64,000 nucleotides of DNA from JBBECE01 sp964574935 (lineage in GTDB: Bacteria; Pseudomonadota; Alphaproteobacteria; Rhizobiales; Devosiaceae). The position numbers were made by a program, and so were the translations under genes. Positions 1-7,815 of this stretch are shown in pieces (positions within the stretch are counted from its first letter, which is position 1; each line of letters opens with the position of its first letter). The notes beneath the pieces are model-generated. The model searched no databases, was not told the DNA's origin, and saw only the letters and a program-made list of their open reading frames with translations. The stretch covers positions 1-64,000 of the forward strand of contig CAZNOZ010000015.1 of assembly GCA_964574935.1 (NCBI GenBank), in the 5' to 3' direction.

Positions 1-99
1 TGAAGAGACAATCGTGGGGCGGGCGGCGCCTCGATCGACCGGTTTGTCGCAACTGGGGTCCGGCCGCAGCCCGGATGGCGCGCCGCACCCGGCGCCGAG

Positions 100-969
100 C
101 TACTTGACGGCCCCGGCGGTCAGCCCGGCGATGATGTGCCGCTGCGCGGCGAAGAAGGCGACGACGGTGGGCAGGATCGTCAGGGTGATGAAGGCCAGGA
201 CCAACTGCCAATCGGTGGCGAATTCGCCCTGATAGACCATCATGCCGAGCGGCCAGGGATACATTTCCTCGGAATTGAGCAGGATGAGGGGCAGGATGTA
301 GCTGTTCCAGGAGCCGACCAGGGAGATGATCCCGACCGTCGCGATGATCGGACGGGACAGCGGCAGGGTGATGTACCAGAACGCGCGGATGTAGGAGCAG
401 CCGTCCACGAACGCGGCATCGAAGAGCTCGCGCGGCAGATTGCGGAAATAGTTGCGGAACAAGAGGATGGAGACCGCCAGGCCGAACGCCACCTGCGGCA
501 GCACCACGCCCATGTAGGTGTCGATCAGCCCCAGGTCGCGGATGCGGATGAACAGCGGCAGGATCGCGGTCGCGGCCGGGAACATCAGGCCAAGCAGGAA
601 GTAGTTCAACAGCAGCCGCGAGCCCAGGAACCGCACATGGGCGAAAACGAAGGCCGCCATGGCCGAGCACACGAGCGTCAGCCCCACGGTCAGGAACGCG
701 ATCACCGCCGAGTTCCACATCTGCAGCCAGTAGCGCTGGCTGATCAGGATGTCGGTGTAATTCCACCAGCGCCATTCGTAGGGCAGCCCGAAGGCGTTGG
801 TGCGCAGCTCGCCCACGGTCTTGAAGCCGCCCAGAGCCGTCATCAGCAGCGGGATGATGACAATGCCGGTCACAATCAGCAGCGACGAATAGGCATAGAT
901 CCGATGGCCCAGCGAAAGCCGGCGACCGGACAGGTGACGGGCTGCGGGCTTGGCCGAGATGTCAGTCAT
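100..969 (-). CDS. Carbohydrate ABC transporter permease, MalG-type (CUT1)
   Basis: Inner-membrane subunit of a sugar importer, 289 residues, the usual length for the family. About six hydrophobic segments are visible. The cytoplasmic EAA loop that docks the ATPase reads ELFDAAFVDGCSYIRAFW, followed by ITLPLS, as in MalG-like proteins. Its ATG lies inside the end of the upstream permease gene (8-nt overlap), so the two are translationally coupled. It is the last gene of the set before the left edge; the ATPase is not in the window and may lie just to the left. The substrate cannot be read from this subunit. Positions 1-99 beyond its stop hold nothing I recognise. Confidence 0.93.
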   Translation of the reverse strand: MTDISAKPAARHLSGRRLSLGHRIYAYSSLLIVTGIVIIPLLMTALGGFKTVGELRTNAFGLPYEWRWWNYTDILISQRYWLQMWNSAVIAFLTVGLTLVCSAMAAFVFAHVRFLGSRLLLNYFLLGLMFPAATAILPLFIRIRDLGLIDTYMGVVLPQVAFGLAVSILLFRNYFRNLPRELFDAAFVDGCSYIRAFWYITLPLSRPIIATVGIISLVGSWNSYILPLILLNSEEMYPWPLGMMVYQGEFATDWQLVLAFITLTILPTVVAFFAAQRHIIAGLTAGAVK

Positions 970-1906
970 GGCGCATGAACACCTGGCGATAGGAAAAGGC
1001 GAGGGTCACCGAGATGCAGAACAAGACCACCCCGACGGCGCTGCCGAAGCCGATCTGCAATCGTACGACGCCGAACTGGTAGAGGTAGGTGACCAGCGTG
1101 TGAGTGGCGTTGCCCGGGCCGCCGCCGGTGAGCGGTATGATCAGGTCAAACAGCTGCAGCGACCCGACGACGGCGAAGAAGACCGACAGGCGCACCGTTG
1201 AACCGAGCATCGGCAAGGTGACCCGGAAGAATTTCTGCCAGCCCGTCGCGCCGTCGATGTCGGCGGCCTCCATCACTTCCTGGTCGATGGCCTGCAGCCC
1301 GGCGATGTACAGCATCATGTGAAAGCCGAAATACTTCCACACGATCACCGCCAGGATCGCGGACATCGCGAACTGGCGCTCGGCAAGCATGTAGATCGGC
1401 TCGAAGCCGAAGAACTGCAGGATGGCGGAGACCAGGCCGAAGTCGCCGTCGTAGACGAAGCGCCAGATCAGGCCCGCGGCGACGTCGGCCAGCACATAGG
1501 GCAGGAAGAAGATCAGACGGAAGAAAACGGCACCACGCAGGCGGCCCGCCAGCAGATTGGCCACCCACAGGGCGAGCGGTATCTGCACCAGCACCGAAAC
1601 GGCGATGATAAGAAAATTGTTGGTGAGGGCGGTCAGAAAGACCTTGTTGCGGAACACAACCTCATAGTTCTTGAGCCCGATCCACTGCTCGGGCGGACCG
1701 TATCCGTTCCAGTTGTAGAACGAATACCAGGCCGCCTCTCCCATCGGCAGGATGACGAAGATGGTGAAGACCAGCAGCGCCGGCGGCACGAACAGCACGA
1801 TGACCGGCAGCTTGGACTTCAGCTCGCCGATCTGTCGCGGCGTCAACCCAAAAGCGCGGCGCGCGGCAGGCCGAACGGCAGCTGTGGCGCCGGTTTGACT
1901 GGCCAT
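962..1906 (-). CDS. Carbohydrate ABC transporter permease, MalF-type (CUT1)
   Basis: Partner permease of the same importer, 314 residues. A short cytoplasmic N-terminus precedes six predicted membrane segments. The EAA motif reads EAADIDGATGWQKFFRVTLP, with the typical LTGGGP element downstream, both diagnostic of the MalF/UgpA class. A GGGAG Shine-Dalgarno lies about 9 nt before the ATG. It follows the binding-protein gene after about 100 nt and overlaps the MalG-type gene by 8 nt, so binding protein, MalF and MalG form one minus-strand operon. Confidence 0.93.
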   Translation of the reverse strand: MASQTGATAAVRPAARRAFGLTPRQIGELKSKLPVIVLFVPPALLVFTIFVILPMGEAAWYSFYNWNGYGPPEQWIGLKNYEVVFRNKVFLTALTNNFLIIAVSVLVQIPLALWVANLLAGRLRGAVFFRLIFFLPYVLADVAAGLIWRFVYDGDFGLVSAILQFFGFEPIYMLAERQFAMSAILAVIVWKYFGFHMMLYIAGLQAIDQEVMEAADIDGATGWQKFFRVTLPMLGSTVRLSVFFAVVGSLQLFDLIIPLTGGGPGNATHTLVTYLYQFGVVRLQIGFGSAVGVVLFCISVTLAFSYRQVFMRHD

Positions 1907-2008
1907 CCCTCTGCGCTCCCATCGCTTTGCGCAGCCTGTCAGATGATCGCCCGCGCGTCGAGAGCCGCCGCGCCCGACAAGGGGCGCGGCGGTGATTCGC
2001 GGAATGGC

Positions 2009-3295
2009 CTATTCGAGGTCGGCGGTGTCCTGAACGGTCTGCGCCGCTTCCTCGGGGCTCATCTGGCCCGACCAGAGTTCAACGCTGACGTCGTTGACCG
2101 TCCGGCCCAGATTGGGGCCGAAATCCTGGTCGAGGAAGTTCTGGTGATAGGTCGATGCCGCCAGGATTTGCGCGGACATGCGCACCAGCGGGTCGACGAC
2201 ACCGTCTTCGGCGCCCTTCACCGGCGGGATGATGCCGGTGGTCTGGGCGAGCGTGCGTTCATTGTCGACCTGGGTGAAGAAGCGTACGAACTCGACGGCC
2301 TCCTCGGGCGCATTCTTGGTGATCGCCCAGGCGTTCAATCCGCCGAAAGTGTCTTTCGGATTGCCCGCCCCGCCTTCCACGATCGGGAATTCCAGAAAGC
2401 CGATATTGTCTTCGGCGAGGCCGACTTCGTCGGTGGCCTGGGCCTTCTGGGCGATCGGGGTGTTGTCGAAGCCGAGGATCATCGCGGCACGGCCATCGGC
2501 GAAGTCACCGAGCGGCTCAGGCCAATGCGAACCGAGATAGCCGTTCTGACACGGATCCATCGCACCCAGCTCGACCATGTGCTGGCCGGTCTGGATGAAC
2601 GGGTCGGTCATGAAGGCGCCGGGATCCCGGGCCTTGGCCGCGGTCAATGTCGGCTCGCCACCGATCCTGAGCAGCAGATAGGAGTAGTAGAAGTGCAACG
2701 GCCACTTGTCGGCACCGCCACAGGTCAGCGGCGTCAGACCGGCGTCCTTGAGCTTCTGGATGGCGCCCAGAAAGTCGCCCCATGTGTTGATGGCGTCGGC
2801 GTCGACCCCGGCCTCGGCGAACTGCGCCTTGTTGTAGAAGAAGGCCGTCGCGCGGACCTTGAAGGGCACCGCCCACACATCGCCGTCGAATGCCAGGGCG
2901 CTGAGCGCACCGGCGGAAAACGTCTGCCGCCACTCGCCGCCGTTGGCGTCGAGATCCGCGGTCACCGGGCGCAAGGCGCCGGACTTACGCTGCACGTCCA
3001 GCACGCCGCCGCCCCAGGAGTAGAAGATGTCCGGGGCATCGTCGGACTGAAGAAGCGAAGGCAGCTTGGCCTTGAAGGCCTCGTTCTCCAGGAACTGCAT
3101 GTTGATTGTCACGCCCGGATGCGCGGCCTCGAATGCCGTCGCGAGCGCCTCCCACTGCGCGATCGTGTCCGGGTTGTTCTCGACATACATCCAGTTGACT
3201 TCGACCTGCGCGAGCGCCGACGAAACCGTCACGCCAAACGCAAGAATACCTGCGGCCGCCATGCCGGCAGGCCGCACAAATTCTCTGACGTTCAT
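2009..3295 (-). CDS. Extracellular sugar-binding protein of ABC transporter (SBP family 1)
   Basis: Periplasmic receptor for the importer encoded just downstream, 428 residues. I chose the ATG at 3295 because a GGGGAGG Shine-Dalgarno sits just upstream and the protein then begins with a clean Sec signal peptide ending near SALAQ. The reading frame stays open about 58 codons further upstream, but that stretch is low-complexity arginine/proline sequence without a ribosome site. The mature part has the family-1 pattern of an N-terminal lobe starting VEVNWMYVE and a C-terminal helix-rich end. Ligand unknown: FucU and L-fuconate genes lie within 12 kb, but no gene in this operon fixes the sugar. 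Confidence 0.92.
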   Translation of the reverse strand: MNVREFVRPAGMAAAGILAFGVTVSSALAQVEVNWMYVENNPDTIAQWEALATAFEAAHPGVTINMQFLENEAFKAKLPSLLQSDDAPDIFYSWGGGVLDVQRKSGALRPVTADLDANGGEWRQTFSAGALSALAFDGDVWAVPFKVRATAFFYNKAQFAEAGVDADAINTWGDFLGAIQKLKDAGLTPLTCGGADKWPLHFYYSYLLLRIGGEPTLTAAKARDPGAFMTDPFIQTGQHMVELGAMDPCQNGYLGSHWPEPLGDFADGRAAMILGFDNTPIAQKAQATDEVGLAEDNIGFLEFPIVEGGAGNPKDTFGGLNAWAITKNAPEEAVEFVRFFTQVDNERTLAQTTGIIPPVKGAEDGVVDPLVRMSAQILAASTYHQNFLDQDFGPNLGRTVNDVSVELWSGQMSPEEAAQTVQDTADLE

Positions 3296-3321
3296 GAAAT
3301 CCTCCCCTTCTTGTTGAGCTT

Positions 3322-3338
3322 GTTCCGAGAATCGGAAC
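3322..3338. promoter_or_regulatory. Perfect inverted repeat in the leader of the sugar-binding protein gene
   Basis: GTTCCGA, three bases, TCGGAAC: a perfect 7-bp inverted repeat centred about 35 bp upstream of the binding-protein ATG. It could be a repressor site overlapping the transcription start or a small mRNA hairpin. I cannot tell which from sequence alone. Confidence 0.4.
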
Positions 3339-3419
3339 GAGCCTGGCCGCCCGCCTTCTTGTCGGGGCGCTCGCGGCCCTTCAGCGATACCCAAGATACC
3401 GGGCGACCGCAAACCCGAA

Positions 3420-3457
3420 ATTCCAAATGGAATGGCACTATGATGCGGTTGGAATGG
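3420..3457. promoter_or_regulatory. Operator-like palindrome plus repeated half-site
   Basis: ATTCCA-AA-TGGAAT is a perfect 6+2+6 palindrome at 3420-3433. The string TGGAATGG occurs at 3428-3435 and again at 3450-3457, 22 bp apart (two helical turns). It lies about 130-160 bp upstream of the minus-strand sugar-binding protein gene and about 140 bp before the plus-strand tRNA, in a gap of 297 bp without a gene. The spacing suggests a dimeric regulator binding on one face of the helix. The regulator is not evident in the window. Confidence 0.4.
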
Positions 3458-3592
3458 CCGTCGGGTCAACGACCCACCCGCGAAGGGGCGCCTGTCGGTG
3501 CCGCCTGGCCCCTCCCCTGTCGCCGCCTCGCGCCGGTCGATCTGTGCCGTTGCGGGGCCCGACCGGGTGCGCTAGAGAGCGGAGCGCGAAAT

Positions 3593-3668
<76 letters not shown>

Positions 3669-3694
3669 CTCCAAGCCGGTTGATCGAAGGTCAA

Positions 3695-3719
3695 TCGATC
3701 GATCCGGTGGATCGATCGA
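3695..3719. repeat. Perfect 11-bp inverted repeat downstream of tRNA-Ala
   Basis: TCGATCGATCC, loop GGT, GGATCGATCGA: an 11-bp perfect stem with a 3-nt loop starting 27 bp after the tRNA. There is no T-tract, so it is at best a processing hairpin or weak terminator for the tRNA transcript. It opens a 230-bp gap (3669-3898) that contains no convincing gene. Confidence 0.55.
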
Positions 3720-3749
3720 AGGCGCAGGAGGCCATGAGAGCGGAGCCTG

Positions 3750-3768
3750 CCCCGGACCCGATCCGGGG
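3750..3768. repeat. REP-like palindrome CCCCGGA-n5-TCCGGGG
   Basis: Perfect 7-bp arms around CCCGA. Palindromes of this general form are scattered through many alphaproteobacterial genomes. A nearly identical copy in the opposite orientation lies at about 3919-3938, inside the 3' end of the acylphosphatase gene. Between the two copies a 13-bp direct repeat (GGCTCGGCAAGCC) occurs at 3786-3798 and 3849-3861. Confidence 0.5.
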
Positions 3769-3898
3769 CTCGAATGGCAAGAACCGGCTCGGCAAGCCAG
3801 TCCTTTCGAACGACGTGAGCGAAGGCGGACCCTGCTGCCGTTCGCTTCGGCTCGGCAAGCCTGCGAGCGCGCAGGCGGGGCGGTCGCAGCGATCGCCG

Positions 3899-4183
3899 TC
3901 AGTGCCTGACCTCGAAACGCCCGGGATCGGGTCCGGGCTCGGCGGGCTCGATGACAACCTCGTCGACCGCCGCCGATGGCGGACCTTGGCGCAGGGCGTT
4001 GACCATCGCGTCCACGGCCGCTTCCGGGCCCACGACAAGCGCCGTCACCGAGCCGTCGGCCTCGTTGCGCACCCAGCCCCTGACGCCGAGCCGGTCGGCT
4101 TCTTCCCGCGCCCAGGCGCGAAAATAGACCCCCTGCACCCGGCCGCTCACCCGCACCCGGACCCGTTTGAGATCGTTCTGCAT
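3899..4183 (-). CDS. acyP: Acylphosphatase
   Basis: Small cytosolic enzyme (94 residues) that hydrolyses carboxyl-phosphate bonds. The signature loop VSGRVQGVYFRAWA carries the phosphate-binding arginine, and GWVRNEADGSV carries the catalytic asparagine. The C-terminal end (EPAEPGPDPGRFEVRH) is proline/glycine-rich because it reads through a copy of the local CCCGGA/TCCGGG palindrome, so the tail looks altered by a repeat while still ending in the family-typical F-x-V-R. It is the last gene of a minus-strand set after the FucU-like and cyclotransferase-like genes (43-nt gap). Confidence 0.95.
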   Translation of the reverse strand: MQNDLKRVRVRVSGRVQGVYFRAWAREEADRLGVRGWVRNEADGSVTALVVGPEAAVDAMVNALRQGPPSAAVDEVVIEPAEPGPDPGRFEVRH

Positions 4184-4226
4184 GGCCCCGTGCCCCGATG
4201 GGCGGGCTCAAGCGCCCCGCCTTCCC

Positions 4227-4670
4227 TCACCGGCCGTCGGCGCTGCCCGGAATGACCCCCATGGTCAGGATGACGTTGGCGTAAGGGCGCGCATCGGAGG
4301 TCGCGACGACGGCGAAGGCATTGCGGGCCCGCTCGTAGAATTCGAACCGCTCGATCGAGGCAACGCTCACCCCCGGCGCCGCCCGCGCCAGCATGGCGGC
4401 GAGATCCTTGAGCGCCGGGGCGCCGGCGTCCTCGGGCCGGGCCGTCGCCATCAGCCCCAGTGGCGCCTCGACATATTCGTCGAGCGGGAACAGCTCCAGC
4501 ACCGCTTCGCTCAGTTCGGTGGCGGAAATGCCGGCGGTCCTGACCAGGCGTTTGGCGACCGAAGCGGCGGGAAAGTTCGCGTCCGCGATGACGATTTCGT
4601 CGCCGTGGCCCATCGACGCCAGAATGTGCAGCAGCTCCGGATGGATGACGCCGGGTATGGATTTGAGCAT
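4227..4670 (-). CDS. fucU: RbsD/FucU-family sugar mutarotase (L-fucose mutarotase-like)
   Basis: 147 residues, the family's normal size. The N-terminus LKSIPGVIHPELLHILASMGHGDEI contains the histidine pair used for anomer interconversion, and IADANFPA is typical of FucU rather than RbsD. FucU enzymes convert alpha and beta pyranose forms of L-fucose and so feed deoxy-sugar catabolism. An L-fuconate dehydratase lies 10 kb to the right, which supports L-fucose or a stereochemical relative as substrate. It starts 11 nt after the upstream cyclotransferase-like gene, so they are probably co-transcribed. Confidence 0.88.
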   Translation of the reverse strand: MLKSIPGVIHPELLHILASMGHGDEIVIADANFPAASVAKRLVRTAGISATELSEAVLELFPLDEYVEAPLGLMATARPEDAGAPALKDLAAMLARAAPGVSVASIERFEFYERARNAFAVVATSDARPYANVILTMGVIPGSADGR

Positions 4671-4681
4671 GTCGCCTCCCT

Positions 4682-5215
4682 CTAGGCGGTTTCGGTGACC
4701 AGATGCATGAAACCCGCCGCCCGCAGCGCCGCGATCGCGGCCCGACGGCGGGGGTGATCGGGTTCGGGGTCCGGGATCGCCTCGATCGTTCGGATGGCCT
4801 CGCGATGTGCGAAATCCAGCCCGTGCTGGGTGGCCCCGGCGACAACCAGCGCCTTGTACCAGTCGACCGGTTTGAGACCCCTGTCGAGATAGTGCGGGTG
4901 CGCCAGATAGGTCATCGCGACCCGCTCCTCGCCGCGCCCGTCGATGACCGCGAATGCCTCGATGCGCGCGTAGCCGGGCCCTTCGGCCTCATCCAGTTGC
5001 CCGCGTTCGGCGATGGCGACCTCGAACAGCACCCCGGGCACCACATCGCCCGACGCCGGCAACAACGTCGCCTTGCCGGAGGGGCCGTGGCCGGTTTTGT
5101 CGAAACTCAGCCGATGGCCCTCGGCGCGGGCCGGCCCGACCACCCGGGCGCTGGGGCAGCGCGCGGCGAGCCGTTCGGTCAGCATGTTCGAGCCGTAGGC
5201 GAAATACAAAAACAT
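4682..5215 (-). CDS. Gamma-glutamylcyclotransferase-like (AIG2/GGCT fold) protein
   Basis: 177 residues from the ATG at 5215 (a GTG immediately before it is the alternative). FAYGSNM near the N-terminus is the substrate-binding YGSN loop, and LDEAEGPGYARIEA carries the glutamate that acts as acid/base in this fold. Family members release 5-oxoproline from gamma-glutamyl amines or amino acids. The exact substrate is unknown, and the link with the FucU-like neighbour may be only operonic. Confidence 0.85.
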   Translation of the reverse strand: MFLYFAYGSNMLTERLAARCPSARVVGPARAEGHRLSFDKTGHGPSGKATLLPASGDVVPGVLFEVAIAERGQLDEAEGPGYARIEAFAVIDGRGEERVAMTYLAHPHYLDRGLKPVDWYKALVVAGATQHGLDFAHREAIRTIEAIPDPEPDHPRRRAAIAALRAAGFMHLVTETA

Positions 5216-5357
5216 CACTCACTCGGCGTCCCGGCGTTCCAAGACATCGTCATGACGCTCGCTATCGTCCTCTCCCAGATAGTCACGCCAGGGCACCGCG
5301 ATCAAGACCGGAGGCTCCTCGCCCGGGCGCGCCAGCGCGTGCCTTGCGCCCAGCGAA

Positions 5358-5846
5358 CTAGGGGCTGGATTGCGCCAACTCGGCCGCCGCGAACAGGACC
5401 GAGAATTGTTCGCACCAGATCAGCACCGCGCCGTAGTCGGAGATCTGCGTTCCGGCCGGAATGTCGTAATTCTGGTCGCCGAGATTGCCCTTGAGCGGCC
5501 CCAGGGCCAGATAGCCGCGCTCATTCGGATCCCCGACGCCGCCTTCGGTTCCCCCCTTGACCAGCCAGACCTTGAGATCGGGCCCGTTGGTCACCGAGAA
5601 ATCGGTCAACCGCAGCGTCAGTTCGCCGCCCGCCCCGCGATAGACGCTGGCGCTCCCCGACCCTCGATGGACCGCGTCGACGCCGGCAAACGCCCCGCGT
5701 GCGAGTTCGGCGGCTTGCCCCGAGCGGCTCAGGGTTTCGTTGACCTCGACATTTGTCCACAGGGGCGAGGCCAGATACCAGAAGGCGGCCCCGGCCACGA
5801 ACCCGAGCGCCGCGCACACGGCGCCGACGATGATCAGGTTCCGCAA
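5358..5846 (-). CDS. DM13-domain protein, membrane-anchored
   Basis: 162 residues from a TTG start at 5846, supported by an upstream GGGAG and by an in-frame N-terminal membrane anchor (LIIVGAVCAALGFVAGAAFWYL). The periplasmic part has the DM13 pattern: SVYRGAGGELTLRLTDFSVTNGPDLKVWLV, then YDIPAGTQISDYGAVLIWCEQFSVLF with the conserved single cysteine. DM13 domains are proposed electron-transfer modules. The gene is divergent from a cytochrome b / molybdoenzyme pair with 199 nt between the starts, fitting a shared extracytoplasmic redox role. That link is inference. Confidence 0.85.
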   Translation of the reverse strand: MRNLIIVGAVCAALGFVAGAAFWYLASPLWTNVEVNETLSRSGQAAELARGAFAGVDAVHRGSGSASVYRGAGGELTLRLTDFSVTNGPDLKVWLVKGGTEGGVGDPNERGYLALGPLKGNLGDQNYDIPAGTQISDYGAVLIWCEQFSVLFAAAELAQSSP

Positions 5847-6045
5847 AGGGCCGTCTCCCGTGTAAGAATTTCGACCGGTGAGCGCCGGCCACCCTAGCCC
5901 ATCCCCGTCACCGGCGGAACCGGATCACCTGCCGCTCCGGCGCCCGTTACCAACTTTGAAGATCCGGACACTGGCGGGGTTGGCGATTGATGCTAGGGTC
6001 GCGCCTGCCGATTTGAGACATCCGCGATTGCAGCTGGAGGTTGCA

Positions 6046-6936
6046 TTGGCGAACCAGGCCGCCACTGACCCATCCGCCCCCGAACCTTCCGCCCCCGGGA
6101 AACGGGGCGAACTCGTCTACCGTCAGTCGATCTGGACCCGCATCACGCACTGGGTGTGGGTGGTGTGCCTGTTCTTCCTGCTGCTTTCAGGCCTGCAGAT
6201 CTTCAACGCCCATCCGGCCCTCTATGTCGGCCAGGAATCCGGCTTCGAATACTCCAACGCCATCCTGACCATGCAGGCCGGGATGCTCGACGGCGAGCGC
6301 GCCGGCATCACGACCGTATTCGGCCGCCAATACAACACCACCGGAGTGTTCGGGCTCTCCGATCAACACGGGCGCCTCACCGCCCGCGGCTTTCCCTCCT
6401 GGCTGACGATCCCCTCGGTTCGTGACCTGTCGACGGGTCGGGTCGTGCATCTGGCCTTCGCGTGGGTACTGGTGGCGACACTTCTCGTGTGGCTCGCGGC
6501 CAGCATCTCCAACCGTCACCTGTGGCGCGATATCGTCCCCAAGGGGCGCGACTTCATCAACTTCGGCGACGACGTCTCCAAGCACCTCAGATTGAAGTTC
6601 GAGCACAAGCGCGAATACAACGTCCTGCAGCGCTTCTCCTACGCGGCGGTCCTGATCATCCTGCTCCCGGTAATGATCGCAACCGGTCTCGCCATGTCGC
6701 CGGGCATGGACGCCGCCGCGCCGTGGCTGCTCGACGTCTTCGGGGGCCGCCAGACCGCCCGCACCATCCACTTCCTGACCATGGTGCTCCTGGTCCTCTT
6801 TTTCATCGTCCACATCCTCATGATCGTGGCCGCCGGCCCGATCAACGAGCTGCGCTCAATCATCACGGGCTGGTATCGCGCCGACCCCGAATCGAAGCCG
6901 GCCGGCCCGGCCGAAGGAGGCGCAGACAATGAGTGA
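6046..6936 (+). CDS. Cytochrome b (b561/Ni-Fe hydrogenase-type) membrane subunit
   Basis: Four-helix haem b membrane protein, 296 residues from a TTG at 6046 with GGAGG five bases upstream. An in-frame GTG at 5878 would add 56 low-complexity residues and lacks a ribosome site. Candidate haem-ligand histidines sit in ITHWVWVV, RVVHLAFAW, TIHFLTM and FFIVHILMIV. The long segment between helices 1 and 2 (FGRQYNTTGVFGL) is typical of the thiosulfate-reductase/sulfite-dehydrogenase-like b-type subfamily. It overlaps the following molybdoenzyme gene by 8 nt, so it probably passes electrons between that enzyme and quinone. Confidence 0.88.
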   Translation: MANQAATDPSAPEPSAPGKRGELVYRQSIWTRITHWVWVVCLFFLLLSGLQIFNAHPALYVGQESGFEYSNAILTMQAGMLDGERAGITTVFGRQYNTTGVFGLSDQHGRLTARGFPSWLTIPSVRDLSTGRVVHLAFAWVLVATLLVWLAASISNRHLWRDIVPKGRDFINFGDDVSKHLRLKFEHKREYNVLQRFSYAAVLIILLPVMIATGLAMSPGMDAAAPWLLDVFGGRQTARTIHFLTMVLLVLFFIVHILMIVAAGPINELRSIITGWYRADPESKPAGPAEGGADNE

Positions 6937-7711
6937 ACTCAAGCTCACCCGCCGGCACCTGTTGCGGGGTGCCGGGATTGCGGCCTCCTCGCTGACCCTG
7001 GCCGGCTGCGACCAGTTCGATTTTCTCACCGACCGCGACCATGCGGCGCGCGACTTCCTCGAGGGCGCCAACCAGCTCACCTATCAAATCCAGCGCCTCA
7101 TCCTCGGCCGCGACGCCCTTGCGCCGGAATTCAGCGAGGCCGAAGTCCGCCAGGGCCAGCGCGCCAACGGCTCGCGCAATCCGACGTCCAGTGAATATGT
7201 GGCGTTGCGCAACGCCGGCTTCGCCGCCTACCGCCTGCAGGTCACCGGGCTTGTCGAAAACCCGCAGTCGCTTTCCCTGGCGCAACTGTACAACATGCCC
7301 TCGCGCACCCAGATCACCCGCCACGATTGCGTGGAGGGCTGGAGCTGCATTGCCAAATGGACCGGGGTGCCGCTGCGCCTGGTCCTCGACGAGGCGCGCC
7401 TGAAACCCGCCGCCAGGTACCTGGTCTTCCACTGCTACGACACCCTGGGCAGCGCCAACAGCCCCTACTACGAGAGCTGCGATCTCATCGACGCCCGGCA
7501 TCCTCAGACCATCCTGGCGCACTCGGTCAACGACGAACCCCTGCCCGTCGCCAACGGCGCCCCGCTCAGGGTCCGCATCGAGCGCCAGCTCGGCTACAAG
7601 ATGGCCAAATACATCCACACCATAGAAGTCGTCGACGATTTCACCGGCTTTCACGGCGGCCATGGCGGCTACTGGGAAGACCGCGGCTACGAGTGGTACG
7701 GCGGCATTTGA
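6929..7711 (+). CDS. Molybdopterin-dependent oxidoreductase, sulfite oxidase/MsrP fold
   Basis: 260 residues. The N-terminus has a twin-arginine-like TRRHLLRGAG motif followed by a lipobox LAGC, so it is probably exported folded and anchored as a lipoprotein. TRHDCVEGWSC contains the cysteine that ligates molybdenum in the sulfite-oxidase superfamily. The C-terminus ends with GYWEDRGYEWYGGI as in YedY-like proteins. Coupling to the upstream cytochrome b (8-nt overlap, GGAGG ribosome site) indicates a two-subunit membrane oxidoreductase. The substrate is unknown: methionine sulfoxide and sulfite are possible by family, neither is shown. Confidence 0.88.
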   Translation: MSELKLTRRHLLRGAGIAASSLTLAGCDQFDFLTDRDHAARDFLEGANQLTYQIQRLILGRDALAPEFSEAEVRQGQRANGSRNPTSSEYVALRNAGFAAYRLQVTGLVENPQSLSLAQLYNMPSRTQITRHDCVEGWSCIAKWTGVPLRLVLDEARLKPAARYLVFHCYDTLGSANSPYYESCDLIDARHPQTILAHSVNDEPLPVANGAPLRVRIERQLGYKMAKYIHTIEVVDDFTGFHGGHGGYWEDRGYEWYGGI

Positions 7712-7815
7712 GGCAGCGCGGCGCCGGGCCGCTTGGCACATTTCCGGTCATCGCATAACGTCTCGCGCGACGGCTTCCGGGCCAACCGGAAGGGCAAGCG
7801 GGGAAACGGAAACTC

